Assembly: GCA_020635855.1 (NCBI GenBank)
Contig: JACJYZ010000003.1
Span: 806,001-870,000, forward strand
Length of the DNA: 64,000 nucleotides
From: Flavobacteriales bacterium
GTDB taxonomy: Bacteria > Bacteroidota > Bacteroidia > JACJYZ01
Direction of reading: 5' to 3'
Shown: one piece after another, positions 45,901 to 55,008 of the stretch
How positions within the stretch are numbered: position 1 is the stretch's first letter
Layout of the letters: each line of letters begins with the position of its first letter
The notes under the pieces: model-generated
Told to the model about the DNA's origin: nothing
Database searches by the model: none
Seen by the model: the letters and a program-made list of their open reading frames with translations, nothing else
Made by a program: the position numbers and the translations under genes

Positions 45901-48900
45901 CTCCCAGCCGGAACTTACTCGGTAACTGTAACCGATATGAATGGTTGCAGCGCCACTGCAAGCGAAACCATCAGCGAACCCACCGCACTTGTGATCAGCA
46001 GCTCGGTATCCAATCCTACCTGCGGTAACAACGACGGATTGATTGATATCTCCGTAACCGGTGGTTCTCCTACCTATACTTATCTGTGGAGCAACGGCAA
46101 TACCACACAGGATGCCGGTAACATCGGTGCAGGTGCCTATACGGTAACCGTAACCGATAGCAAAGGTTGCTCTACCGTACATAAGGAAACCCTGAGCAAC
46201 CAGGGCGGTCCGGCTCCGCTGACGCCCAGCTCAACCATGGTTACCTGCCATGGTGGCAACGATGGTACTGCTACAGTATCTACCAGCTCCGGCACACCTC
46301 CTTACACGTTTTTGTGGGAAGACGGTCAGACAGCTGCAACTGCAACAGGATTGTTCGCAGGCGATGTACATGTAACCGTTACCGATAACGCCGGTTGTGT
46401 GGCCTTCGGTACGGTAACTGTAAACCAACCCGATTCGATTCAGCTTGCCGCCAATATTACCAGCGCTTCATGTGCCGGTGAAAATGACGGTGCCATCGAT
46501 CTGTTGGTTTCCGGTGGAATCCCCGGACATTCGTTCATGTGGAATGACAGCACCACCACTGAAGATCGCAGCGGACTTACGGCCGGTGTTTACACCGTTA
46601 CCGTAACCGATGCATTGGGTTGCTTTACCGTTGATTCGTTCGAAGTGGGTGAACCCACTGCAATTGCGCTGAACATCAACAAACAGGATGCTTCCTGCAC
46701 AGCAACATCGGACGGTGCCGCCAGCGTGACACCAACCGGTGGAGTTGAGCCTTATTCCTACCACTGGAGCACAAACTCAACGGATTCACTGGTGACCGGC
46801 CTCGCAGCCGGAACTTACTCGGTGACTGTAACAGATGGCAACGGTTGTACCTCTACAGCGAACGTGACCATTCAGTCGCCCAACATCATTCTGGCAACCA
46901 ACGTATCTCCGGTCAGCTGCAACGGCGGCACCGACGGATACATCGACCTGACGGTTGCCGGTGGTGTAGGTCCCTATACCTATGATTGGAGCAACGGTGA
47001 TACCACCGAGGATATTTATAACCTGCCCGCCGGCACGTATACCATTACGCTGACCGACGCTAACGGCTGTGAGAAAACAACCTCGGAAACCATCATCGAA
47101 CCGACCCTGCTGCAGATATCTGCCGTAGTTACCGAGCCAAGCTGTGGTAACAACGACGGTCTGATCAATATCACCGTAACAGGCGGAAGCCCTTCTTATA
47201 CCCATAAATGGAGCACCGGTGCTACCAGCCAGGATGCAGGTAACATTGGTGTGGGTAACTACACGGTAACCGTGACCGATGCCAATGGCTGTACCCTCAC
47301 CCATAACGAGGATGTAAGCAACAGCAGCGGTCCGGGTAACCTGACCGTTACATCCAAGAGTGCAACCTGTCATGGCGACAGCGACGGTATGCTGAGCGTA
47401 TCTGCTGCCGGCGGTGTACCTCCGCTGACCTACATGTGGAATACCGGCGCCACCACCGATACCATCACCGGTGCTGCCGGCGACTACATGGTGGTTGTGA
47501 CCGACAGCAATGGTTGTCAGTCCATTGCTTCTGCCAAGATCATGCAACCGGATCTTCTGGTTCCGACGCTTGATGTAACCCAGATCACATGCAATGGCGC
47601 GGGTGACGGTAAGATCGTGGTAACCACCAATGGTGGAACATCACCCTATACCTATCTGTGGAATAACGGTGCCACAACAAAAGACCTGAATGGTCTTTCC
47701 GTGGGCATGTACGCTGTAACTGTAACGGATGCCAACGGCTGTATGTCTGCGGATTCTGCCGCTGTCATTGCTCCGGTGGCTATCTCGCTCACCACCACCG
47801 TGCATCACGCCAGCTGCAATGGCAACAGCGATGGCAGCATCACCGTGAATGTAAACGGAGGTACTGCTCCCTACACGTATCTGTGGGATGATGCTTCCAA
47901 TCAGACTACTGCCACTGCCACCGGTTTGGGTGCGGGTACATACCATGTGACCGTAACGGATCAGGGTGGTTGCTTCAAAGTGACACAGGCGGTCGTGAAC
48001 CAACCGAACATCACCGTTGCACTGAGCTCAGTGCCAGCTGCATGTCATGGTTCTTCCGACGGTTCTGTTGATCTGATCGTGGTAGGCGGTACCGCACCTT
48101 ATGCCTTCAACTGGAGCAACGGTACTACTACCGAAGACCTGAACGGTGTGCCTGCAGGTACTTACTATGTAACCGTTACCGATGCAAACGGCTGCTCCGA
48201 AACCGGCAGCGAAACCGTTACCGAACCCACAGCGATTACCATCACGGGTAACGTGAGCAATTCCAGCTGCGGAAGCTCGAACGGTTTGATCGATGTGTCG
48301 GTAAGCGGCGGTTCTCCGGGTTATACCTACCTGTGGAGCAACGGTGCTACCAGTCAGGATGTGGGATCACTCTCAGCCGGACTGTACACGGTAACCGTTA
48401 CCGATGCTTCCGGTTGCACGGAAACATTGACCAAGGGTGTAAGCGATCAGGGCGGACCGTTCCTGGCGACTGCGCCCATCGATGTGACCTGTCCGGGCTC
48501 TGCCGACGGAGGCATTGACCTGACCGTTGGCGGTGGTGCTGCACCTTACTCTTTCATGTGGAGCAATGGCGCCACTACGGAAGACCTTACCGGTCTGACT
48601 GCCGGTTCGTATGGTGTGACCGTAACCGATAACAACGGTTGCAAATCCACAGAGAATGTGCAGGTGAAATCACCCAAACCGGTGAAACTGAACATGAGCG
48701 CAGTGAACGAAAGTTGCTACAATTGCGCAGACGGTTCAGCCACGGTGGGTGCATCCGGAGGTACGCAGCCTTATACGTACCAATGGAACGATGCCAATTC
48801 ACAAACCACAGCTACCGCCACAGGCCTGGTGAGCGGCACATATTACGTGACCGTAACCGATGCCAATGGTTGTACGGGAATGGATTCTGTGATGGTAGAC

Positions 48901-49164
48901 TTCACTGTGGGTGTTCATACACTGGTTGTAGATCACACCGTGAACCTCTATCCGAACCCGACCCGCGATGTGGTATACATGAGCGGAGAAGGTCTGAAGG
49001 ATATGTTGTCAGTACAGATCTTCGATATGGCAGGCCGCATGATTGATGCGCCTGTATCAGAAGACCATGTAATGAGTCTTGCCAACTACCAGAGCGGAAT
49101 TTACCTGGTGAAGGTCAACTTCGGTGACCAGAGCTACAAAACATTCCGCATCTACAAACATTAA
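42991..49164 (+). CDS. Giant T9SS adhesin with PKD, Ig-like and 19 SprB repeats
   Basis: 2057 residues. Signal peptide 1-21 (ends AKAQ); PKD domain ~22-105 (WTWDFGDGSPLSNDQNPAHN); two copies of an Ig-like plus ~130-residue jelly-roll-like pair to ~545, each ending in YYFYDWEVE. Residues ~547-1970 are 19 SprB repeats of ~75 residues, each with a C-x-DG entry, YTYxWSNGxTTxD core and YTVTVTDANGC exit. The C-terminus is a type A sorting domain (NLYPNPTRDVVYMSG to YKTFRIYKH). The repeats fall into a five-repeat cycle repeated about four times. SprB itself is the gliding adhesin moved by T9SS motors in Flavobacterium; here the protein is at least a surface adhesin, and gliding is not shown. Monocistronic, with a strong terminator. 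Confidence 0.93.
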   Translation: MRKLFSLGIGLLLFVPFAKAQVKADFSAQPLNTCNGFVQFADSSTGGVVQWTWDFGDGSPLSNDQNPAHNYAANGSYSVSLVVFGIGGEDTLTRSNYITVNRPAPPMTTNDTAMCGGNTGVMLTATGHNGGKLVWFDQLYGGNNLGTGDTLKTSISKTTSFFVEEVEMQAPQHVGAPADTIGSGGNHTELNFGLLFDAYSAFMLRSVTVYANGDGDRIIQLRDGPGGTVLASRNVSLVDGENRVQLDIMVKPGTDYFLQVGGVPNLFRNSSGANYPYTLNNVLSITRSNAGGASNYNYYYYFYDWEVEAIGCISERGEAIAYLAGPPAPDTFDDTVCAGGGMVHLKAKANNGGDLNWYDAPTGGNLVDTGMTHTENITSDVTYYVSELIRSAAVKVGPVDNTFGNGSNYNTNSNLGLIFDVMAPMTIRSVKVYANGTGNRTINVYDGPGGTLLKSKTVMVQNGQSRIQLDFKLDPGTDYYITTLSPQNLFRNSSNPSYPYEIQDLVSIKGSNASQPMDYYYFFYDWEVEPAACESERVPVHGIVRKGNPLTLASNFVSPKCYGGNDGSIDLTVSGGSAPYAFIWSNGQTTEDASGLTGGKYTVTVTDANGCFDTLSTVVTQPAEIKISAIVIDATCSNNDGLIDVSVSGGTPAYTYLWSNGATTQDAGSLGAGSYFLTVTDSRGCTNVYQGVVTNQNGPKLASQVTKPSCFGNNDGSIDLMVTGGTPGYTYTWNTGATTQDISGLASGSYTVTVTDSANCVGLALIKVEDPQPLDLKIDAMEASCSGSSDGQLMVSVIGGTPGYSYEWSNGDTTATTDGLTPGSYTVTVTDANGCSESAVGVVNTPAPIHTTMSSTDESCQPAHDGTAKVVISGGIPPFMFQWDDAGSQTTPEATGLEAGMYHVEVTDSNGCKVVDSVEVAQPGVTLATSGTNTTCNGGMDGSIDLTVVGGAAPYSYEWSNGDSIQDPTGLPAGTYSVTVTDMNGCSATASETISEPTALVISSSVSNPTCGNNDGLIDISVTGGSPTYTYLWSNGNTTQDAGNIGAGAYTVTVTDSKGCSTVHKETLSNQGGPAPLTPSSTMVTCHGGNDGTATVSTSSGTPPYTFLWEDGQTAATATGLFAGDVHVTVTDNAGCVAFGTVTVNQPDSIQLAANITSASCAGENDGAIDLLVSGGIPGHSFMWNDSTTTEDRSGLTAGVYTVTVTDALGCFTVDSFEVGEPTAIALNINKQDASCTATSDGAASVTPTGGVEPYSYHWSTNSTDSLVTGLAAGTYSVTVTDGNGCTSTANVTIQSPNIILATNVSPVSCNGGTDGYIDLTVAGGVGPYTYDWSNGDTTEDIYNLPAGTYTITLTDANGCEKTTSETIIEPTLLQISAVVTEPSCGNNDGLINITVTGGSPSYTHKWSTGATSQDAGNIGVGNYTVTVTDANGCTLTHNEDVSNSSGPGNLTVTSKSATCHGDSDGMLSVSAAGGVPPLTYMWNTGATTDTITGAAGDYMVVVTDSNGCQSIASAKIMQPDLLVPTLDVTQITCNGAGDGKIVVTTNGGTSPYTYLWNNGATTKDLNGLSVGMYAVTVTDANGCMSADSAAVIAPVAISLTTTVHHASCNGNSDGSITVNVNGGTAPYTYLWDDASNQTTATATGLGAGTYHVTVTDQGGCFKVTQAVVNQPNITVALSSVPAACHGSSDGSVDLIVVGGTAPYAFNWSNGTTTEDLNGVPAGTYYVTVTDANGCSETGSETVTEPTAITITGNVSNSSCGSSNGLIDVSVSGGSPGYTYLWSNGATSQDVGSLSAGLYTVTVTDASGCTETLTKGVSDQGGPFLATAPIDVTCPGSADGGIDLTVGGGAAPYSFMWSNGATTEDLTGLTAGSYGVTVTDNNGCKSTENVQVKSPKPVKLNMSAVNESCYNCADGSATVGASGGTQPYTYQWNDANSQTTATATGLVSGTYYVTVTDANGCTGMDSVMVDFTVGVHTLVVDHTVNLYPNPTRDVVYMSGEGLKDMLSVQIFDMAGRMIDAPVSEDHVMSLANYQSGIYLVKVNFGDQSYKTFRIYKH

Positions 49165-49185
49165 GGTTTTATCACCTTTCATACG

Positions 49186-49222
49186 AAGCCGGCCATCCCG
49201 AACAGGATGGCCGGCTTTTTTT
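49186..49222 (+). terminator. Terminator of the SprB adhesin gene
   Basis: A perfect 13-bp stem (AAGCCGGCCATCC / GGATGGCCGGCTT) with a 6-nt loop and a T tract, 22 bp after the stop codon. Confidence 0.95.
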
Positions 49223-49254
49223 GTACATTTCCTGAACGCAACAATGAACCGGTC

Positions 49255-49626
49255 ATGATTGAAATCAAAGGCATGCCTCCGAACATGAATGCCGCTACCC
49301 TCCGCCGTGAACTGGATCGTGGCGCCCGATTTGTGCAGTACCAGTACTGTGTTTCCATTATCCTCATGACCTTCAAGAGAGGCACTGATCTGTATTATAT
49401 TCCACCTGGGGAGTCGGCTGTGGTAAAAGGCTTGCCATGGACATTTCTCTCCCTTGTACTGGGGTGGTGGGGGATTCCCTGGGGGCCAATCTATACGATC
49501 GGATCACTGGCCAGCAACCTGACCGGAGGAAAAGACCTGACCAATGACATAGGCGCTCACCTGATATCCACTGCCGCTGAAGAACAGGCACTGACAACAA
49601 TTGACGCAACCGGCACCGCTCAATAG
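49255..49626 (+). CDS. Small protein with a hydrophobic segment, unknown function
   Basis: 123 residues from ATG 49255; the frame is open earlier but that stretch is the terminator. A polar N-terminus (MPPNMNAATLRRELDRGARF) precedes a segment ALGLPWTFLSL-like with many Trp/Gly (VVKGLPWTFLSLVLGWWGIP) that probably spans or dips into the membrane. I do not recognise the family. No signal peptide is visible. Confidence 0.7.
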   Translation: MIEIKGMPPNMNAATLRRELDRGARFVQYQYCVSIILMTFKRGTDLYYIPPGESAVVKGLPWTFLSLVLGWWGIPWGPIYTIGSLASNLTGGKDLTNDIGAHLISTAAEEQALTTIDATGTAQ

Positions 49627-49715
49627 CAATTGGTGCAGCAAACGGTCAGGCCCATCGTCTTTCCCCAAATTTATCTTTCTTTGTTCCCCCCGGTGTGAAC
49701 AAACCCCAATGAACC

Positions 49716-52211
49716 ATGAAAGATTTTCGATTGTACCTGTTTTGTGTCCTGTCCTTGTTTGCGCAAACCGGATGGGGGCAGGATGTTTCATCCTCCAGAA
49801 TCCTTCAGGATCTGCAGCGATTAAATACGGTGGGATCTGTGTTGTATGTTGCCGCCCATCCCGACGATGAGAACACCCGCCTGATCGCTTACCTTGTGGG
49901 CGATATGCACCTGCGTACCGGGTACCTGAGCATGACCCGGGGAGATGGTGGCCAGAACCTGATAGGCACCGAAAAGGGTGATTACATGGGATTGCTCCGC
50001 ACCCAGGAATTGCTCGAGGCACGCAGGATTGATGGGGGAGAACAGATGTTCACCCGGGCAGTGGATTTCGGATATTCCAAGTCGAGTTCGGAAACCCTGG
50101 AGAAGTGGGACAAGCAGGCGATCCTTTCGGATGTGGTGTATGCGATCCGAAAGTTCCGGCCCGATGTGATCATCACACGTTTTCCTACACCGGATAGCAA
50201 CTATGGCGGCCATGGTCACCATTCATCATCCGCCTTGCTTGCCAGGGAAGCGTTCGACCTGGCTGCAGACCCGAAAGCTTTTCCGGAACAATTGAAATAC
50301 GTTCAGACCTGGCAAGCCAAGCGACTCTTGTTCAATGCCAGTTCCTGGTGGAATGAGGACATCGAAAAACAGGCAAAAGACAATCCGGCGTTCGTGACCG
50401 TAGACATCGGTGCATACAACCCTTTGCTCGGGATGAGTTACAATGAAATTGCCGCGCTCAGCCGCTCCATGCATAAAAGCCAGGGTTTCGGTGCTGCCCG
50501 TGTTCGTGGAAGCCAAACCGAATACCTGCAACATACGGCGGGTGATATGGCCAAAGGATCATTGATGGATGGGATCGACACAAGGTGGTCCCGGATGGAG
50601 AACGGAAAAGCCATTGGTGAGATACTGGATCGTGCCATTCGGAATTTCAATCCGCAGGATCCATCTGTGATCCTCCCCGACCTGGTTGCTGCCTACAAGT
50701 TGATTGATAAAGTGAAGGATGCCTATTGGCGTTCCTATAAGCTGGCACAGGCACGTGATCTGATTCTGGCTTGTGCCGGAGTGTATGCCGATGCCGCTTC
50801 AGACAACTATGCCGTGGCGGGTGGAGAAGGTGTGAACGTGAAGGTGTCGGTGATTGCGCGTACCGGTGTGCCGGTGAAATGGCAGCGTCTTTCCATGGCT
50901 GCCAATGACACCACGCTGGGTGTTGACCTGGCCTTCAATGTGGCAAAGGATGTGAACGTGCGGGTGTTGATGCCCCAACGCGAACGCGATCAACCCTACT
51001 GGTTGCAAGGTGCGCATGATGATGGTACATTTCGTGTACCATCACAGGAATGGATCGGACTGCCGGAAAATCCTGCTACCCTCACGGCATCAATTGATCT
51101 GGTTGTCGGTGGTCTGCCGTTAACAGTCGATCGCCCGGTGGTATACAGTTGGACGGATCGTGTGGATGGAGAACGTATTAGACCCTTGCTTGTGGCACCA
51201 CAGCTCACCGGGAACTTTTCGAATACCTCTTTTGTTACACCGGTCGGGAAGCAGGTGGATGTGACCCTCAACCTGCGTTCATGGGACCAGCAGGTGGTGG
51301 ATGGTACGGTAACACTTACGCTGCCCGAAGGCTGGACATCCGAACCGGCATCTTATCCTGTTCGCCTCGATAAGTACGGGGCGGAATCCCTTGTGCGATT
51401 CCGGCTTACACCTCCGGCTGTATCTTCTGTGGGCCGGATCCAGGCTATGTGGAGTTCGCACAAAGACCGACTCTTACACAACCTGTACGCGGCGGATGAA
51501 GTGAACTATACCCACATTCGACCCCAGCTCGTGTTTCCGCTCAGCCAGGTAACAGCAACAGCGGTGCAGTTGAATACAAAGCCATTGCGCATAGGCTATA
51601 TCATGGGACCGGGCGATGATGTACCCGCTACCCTTACCCAATTGGGATATAAGGTGGAGATGTTGGATGAGCATGCGGTTGGCAACAACGACCTGTCAAA
51701 ATACGATGTGATTGTAACAGGCGTAAGGGCCTTCAATACCGAAACATGGCTGGCAGGCAAGAAAAAGATGCTGATGAAATATGTGGAAAACGGCGGCCGG
51801 ATGGTTGTGCAGTACAACACCAACGGTGGTATCGGCGACAACGACCTGGGACCTTACCCGCTTCACCTTTCACGTGATCGCGTGACCGTGGAAGAAGCTC
51901 CTGCGCATATCATCGAACCCCGCAACCCGATTCTTGACCGACCCAACAAAATAGCAGATACGGACTTCAACGGATGGGTGCAGGAACGCGGTTTGTATTT
52001 CGCCGATCAATGGGATGCACAATACAAACCTGTGGTGGGATGGCACGATCCGGATGAGGAAGAGAAAACCGGTGCCCTCCTCGTTGCCAAGTATGGCAAG
52101 GGGACGTTTATCTATACGGGTATATCTTTTTTCCGCCAGCTGCCCGCTGGTGTGCCTGGTGCCATTCGCTTGTTTGTGAACCTGCTTTCCAATGAAGAAG
52201 GAAAAAAATAA
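49716..52211 (+). CDS. Secreted PIG-L family deacetylase
   Basis: 831 residues. Signal peptide ~1-22 (ends GWGQ). The N-terminal PIG-L domain shows the zinc-binding VAAHPDDENTRL (His48, Asp50, Asp51) and the later HGHHSSS. The family removes N-acetyl groups from GlcNAc-like sugars. A middle beta-sandwich region precedes a glutamine-amidotransferase-like domain at ~615-800 (GYIMGPGDDVPATLTQLGYK, VIVTGVRAFN). The substrate is probably a surface or environmental glycan. It overlaps the next short gene by 20 bp and sits in a cluster with an SSS symporter, suggesting uptake of the released product. Confidence 0.9.
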   Translation: MKDFRLYLFCVLSLFAQTGWGQDVSSSRILQDLQRLNTVGSVLYVAAHPDDENTRLIAYLVGDMHLRTGYLSMTRGDGGQNLIGTEKGDYMGLLRTQELLEARRIDGGEQMFTRAVDFGYSKSSSETLEKWDKQAILSDVVYAIRKFRPDVIITRFPTPDSNYGGHGHHSSSALLAREAFDLAADPKAFPEQLKYVQTWQAKRLLFNASSWWNEDIEKQAKDNPAFVTVDIGAYNPLLGMSYNEIAALSRSMHKSQGFGAARVRGSQTEYLQHTAGDMAKGSLMDGIDTRWSRMENGKAIGEILDRAIRNFNPQDPSVILPDLVAAYKLIDKVKDAYWRSYKLAQARDLILACAGVYADAASDNYAVAGGEGVNVKVSVIARTGVPVKWQRLSMAANDTTLGVDLAFNVAKDVNVRVLMPQRERDQPYWLQGAHDDGTFRVPSQEWIGLPENPATLTASIDLVVGGLPLTVDRPVVYSWTDRVDGERIRPLLVAPQLTGNFSNTSFVTPVGKQVDVTLNLRSWDQQVVDGTVTLTLPEGWTSEPASYPVRLDKYGAESLVRFRLTPPAVSSVGRIQAMWSSHKDRLLHNLYAADEVNYTHIRPQLVFPLSQVTATAVQLNTKPLRIGYIMGPGDDVPATLTQLGYKVEMLDEHAVGNNDLSKYDVIVTGVRAFNTETWLAGKKKMLMKYVENGGRMVVQYNTNGGIGDNDLGPYPLHLSRDRVTVEEAPAHIIEPRNPILDRPNKIADTDFNGWVQERGLYFADQWDAQYKPVVGWHDPDEEEKTGALLVAKYGKGTFIYTGISFFRQLPAGVPGAIRLFVNLLSNEEGKK

Positions 52212-52329
52212 CGTAGAGATTGAACAGGTGTCATCCGAGGCGAACTGGCGTTTGCGCTATGCCGCCGTATTGGCTTTTGAAGTGGTTCTGATCATTTTGT
52301 TTTATCTGATAACCCGCATGTACCAATGA
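52192..52329 (+). CDS. 45-aa single-pass membrane protein between deacetylase and symporter
   Basis: ATG at 52192 lies inside the deacetylase gene and the stop overlaps the symporter ATG (ATGA). The 45-residue product has a charged N-terminus (MKKEKNNVEIEQVSSEANWR) and one membrane helix (YAAVLAFEVVLIILFYLI) with a basic TRMYQ tail. The 20-bp and 4-bp overlaps indicate translational coupling, and a role as a small symporter subunit is plausible but unproven. Confidence 0.75.
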   Translation: MKKEKNNVEIEQVSSEANWRLRYAAVLAFEVVLIILFYLITRMYQ

Positions 52330-54020
52330 GCATTTGGGACTGGGCAGTGATGCTCGCCACGTTGCTCTTTATTGTTATATACGGCACGTGGAAAACACGG
52401 GGAAGTCGCAACCTGTCCGACTACATTCGTGGCGGTAAAGACAAGGGGTGGGGCATTGCCCTGTCGGTGATGGCTACCCAGGCCAGTGCCATCACATTCT
52501 TGTCAACACCCGGTAAGGCCTATACGGATGGCATGGGCTTCGTGCAGTTTTATTTTGGTTTGCCGTTGGCCATGGTGGTGATATCTGCCGTGTTCATTCC
52601 TCTTTATTACAAGTTAAAGGTCTACACCGCCTACGAATTCCTGGAAGGCAGGTTTGATGTGCGTACCCGCCTGCTGACGGCAGGGTTGTTTCTGGTACAG
52701 CGCGGACTGGCGGCAGGCATTACCATTTATGCTCCGGCCATCATCCTGAGTCAGATCCTGCATTGGGATCTCAATATCACCATCCTTTTCATCGGTGTGC
52801 TGGTGATCATCTATACCGTATCCGGCGGAACGTCGGCGGTGAGTCAGACACACAAACAACAAATGGCGGTGATCTTTGCCGGTATGTTGATTGCGTTCGT
52901 TCTGTTGGTGCAGTACCTGGGTGAATATTTGTCGTTCCCCACCGCTTTATCCCTCGCCGGAAAGCTGGGTAAAATGGAGGTAATCAACCTCGATCTCGAT
53001 CCGGACAACCGATATACATTGTGGTCGGGATTGCTGGGGGGATTTTTCCTGCAGTTGAGTTATTTCGGTACCGATCAGTCGCAGGTGCAACGTTACCTTT
53101 CGGGGAGGTCGGTAACCGAAAGCCGGTTAGGCCTTATGTTCAATGCCATCCTCAAGATCCCCATGCAGTTTTTTATTTTGCTGATCGGCGTGTTGGTGTT
53201 CGTTTGCTACCAATTGCATGAACCACCCCTTCATTTCAACAAGCAGAATGAGGAGGCGGTATTGGAAAGCGCATCGGCGGCACCTTACAGGGAATTGCAG
53301 GCCGACTTCTCCGAACTTCATGAAGACAAGAAAACGGACGTGCTCAACCTCGTGCTGCAACTGGAAGAAGGCCGTGAACATCCGAATGTGGATCGGGTGC
53401 AACAAGACCTGGCGCAGGAAGAAGTGCTGCGTGCGCGTGCGGATTCGTTGATTCTGTCCGTGAACCCCACTGCTGAAGTGCGCGACAACGACTACATATT
53501 CATCACCTGGGTGCTGTCTTTTCTTCCGGTAGGCCTGGTAGGCTTGCTGCTGGCGGTGATCTTCTCTGCTGCCATGTCAAGCACTTCCGCCGAGCTGAAT
53601 GCATTGGGATCCACAGGAACGGTAGACGTGTACAAGCGTAAGATCAGAAGAGATGCGGATGACGGCCACTACCTGAAGGCCTCGCGTTGGATCACTTTTC
53701 TGTTCGGTGTGTTGTCGATTATATTTGCCATACTGGCCTCCCTGTTCGATAACCTGATAGAAGCCGTGAACATCCTTGGATCTTTGTTTTACGGAAGCAT
53801 CCTGGGTATTTTCCTGGTGGCATTTTTCTTCAAAGGGGTGGGGGGGCGCGCGGTGTTTCCTGCGGCATTGATCTCCCAAGGTCTGATCCTTGTACTGTTT
53901 TACCTGAACCGAACGGGGCAAATGGAGATCGCCTATTTGTGGTACAACCTCATTGCACCTGCGCTGGTGATCGGAATTTCGTTGTTGTTGGAAAGAGGGA
54001 TGAAAATAATTAGGAATTAG
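52326..54020 (+). CDS. Sodium:solute symporter (SSS family)
   Basis: 564 residues with about 13 membrane helices. Family features: KDKGWGIALSVMATQASAIT near the N-terminus and the conserved VSGGTSAVSQTHKQQMAVIF. Imports a solute with sodium; the substrate is unknown but may be the deacetylase product. A hydrophilic ~90-residue insertion at ~295-385, rich in Glu/Lys and likely helical (LHEDKKTDVLNLVLQLEEGR), separates two membrane segments. The C-terminus ends in a repeated heptamer that contains the stop codon. Confidence 0.9.
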   Translation: MSIWDWAVMLATLLFIVIYGTWKTRGSRNLSDYIRGGKDKGWGIALSVMATQASAITFLSTPGKAYTDGMGFVQFYFGLPLAMVVISAVFIPLYYKLKVYTAYEFLEGRFDVRTRLLTAGLFLVQRGLAAGITIYAPAIILSQILHWDLNITILFIGVLVIIYTVSGGTSAVSQTHKQQMAVIFAGMLIAFVLLVQYLGEYLSFPTALSLAGKLGKMEVINLDLDPDNRYTLWSGLLGGFFLQLSYFGTDQSQVQRYLSGRSVTESRLGLMFNAILKIPMQFFILLIGVLVFVCYQLHEPPLHFNKQNEEAVLESASAAPYRELQADFSELHEDKKTDVLNLVLQLEEGREHPNVDRVQQDLAQEEVLRARADSLILSVNPTAEVRDNDYIFITWVLSFLPVGLVGLLLAVIFSAAMSSTSAELNALGSTGTVDVYKRKIRRDADDGHYLKASRWITFLFGVLSIIFAILASLFDNLIEAVNILGSLFYGSILGIFLVAFFFKGVGGRAVFPAALISQGLILVLFYLNRTGQMEIAYLWYNLIAPALVIGISLLLERGMKIIRN

Positions 54021-54035
54021 GAATTAGGAATTAGG
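54008..54035 (+). repeat. Four tandem copies of AATTAGG
   Basis: The heptamer starts inside the symporter gene and encloses its TAG stop (54018-54020). Confidence 0.85.
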
Positions 54036-54377
54036 AATGGACGGGATGGTAACGGATACTGATTTCAGTTGGGTATTCTTGTGGTATCCACATCCGGGTA
54101 ATACGTGTTACACCTAAAGTCTAACATAGGGCATCTGTCACCCGGGGCGCACCAATCCCCGCCCCAATTCAAGTTAGCAATACGATTCATGCGGAAGGAG
54201 CGAACATCGTGTTTGATCTTACCCATGTATGAATAGGCATTCTTTCTTCCCACATCCCGCGTCTAATATCTATCGTCTCAACATCCATCTCCCTTTGGCA
54301 CACCCCTTGCATCCTGTTTTTTGGAATACAGGCTCCGATATGTAAATTAGCCCGTCGTTCAACCAAATCAAGCGTCT
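54036..54377. other. Intergenic region without a recognisable gene
   Basis: 342 bp downstream of the symporter. It holds a possible ~62-codon minus-strand ORF that I do not trust, and no T-tract terminator. TATGTAAATTAG before 54378 resembles a -7 box only loosely. Confidence 0.4.
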
Positions 54378-54983
54378 ATGAAACGTGTAAGCGTAGTGTG
54401 TGTATGTGCATTGTTGTGGCTGCCGGTGCTGTCGTCCCGGGCCAATCCCATTCGGGATACGGAAGGGGCACCCAACCGGAACCAGGTCATGGAGATAGAT
54501 TTCTGTGAAAATTTCAAACAAATTATCGAAGCAGCCAAAGCGGGATTCAATGCGGTGCGGGGGGAGCAAACGACCAAGAAGATCTCCGGCGCTGACCGCC
54601 CGTACCAGTTTTGCACCGTGGAGTTGTCCGCCACATACAAGGGCTACATCGGTATGAGCGAAACCCATCCGTCGTATGAAGTGTTCTTTGAAACGGAAAC
54701 GCTGCCGAAGATCACCGACAAGCTGAAGAAATCCTATGAAGAGGTAGTCGCAAACATCAAAGCGTGTTTGCCGGAAACAGAATGGACCATTGTGGAAAAG
54801 GATGCGTCCAATGACATTTACCTGGAAGGAACCGATTTCAAAAAGCTCCAGGTGATGCAGAAGGAAGTGGATGAGAACGGGAACCGCATCGTGATGGAGG
54901 TGAACATGTACCGCCACGGCACTGAGAACAAACGGGTGGTGGAGTTGAAGATTGAGGGGATTGGGGTGCCAAAAGGAGAATAG
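54378..54983 (+). CDS. Secreted protein of unknown function
   Basis: 201 residues with a signal peptide (MKRVSVVCVCALLWLPVLSSRA). The mature part is Lys/Glu-rich with two conserved-looking Cys (DFCENF and IKACLPET) and a WTIVEKDASNDIYLEG segment. I do not recognise the family. It probably precedes the next gene on one transcript (126 bp apart, with a palindrome between). Confidence 0.65.
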   Translation: MKRVSVVCVCALLWLPVLSSRANPIRDTEGAPNRNQVMEIDFCENFKQIIEAAKAGFNAVRGEQTTKKISGADRPYQFCTVELSATYKGYIGMSETHPSYEVFFETETLPKITDKLKKSYEEVVANIKACLPETEWTIVEKDASNDIYLEGTDFKKLQVMQKEVDENGNRIVMEVNMYRHGTENKRVVELKIEGIGVPKGE

Positions 54984-55008
54984 ATTTTTGTAAGTTTTTT
55001 TTGCTGAT

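Noticed and set aside
46786..47547. Antisense ORF in the SprB repeats
   Set aside because: Repeated coding DNA gives periodic open antisense frames; the product is a repetitive Gly/Thr/Val string without a domain.
44632..48900. Possible CRISPR array or DNA satellite
   Set aside because: The ~225-bp periodicity is coding (SprB protein repeats) with divergent codons, and there are no short identical repeats with unique spacers.
54065..54253. 62-codon minus-strand ORF after the symporter
   Set aside because: No signal, no domain, no promoter; ordinary length for chance.
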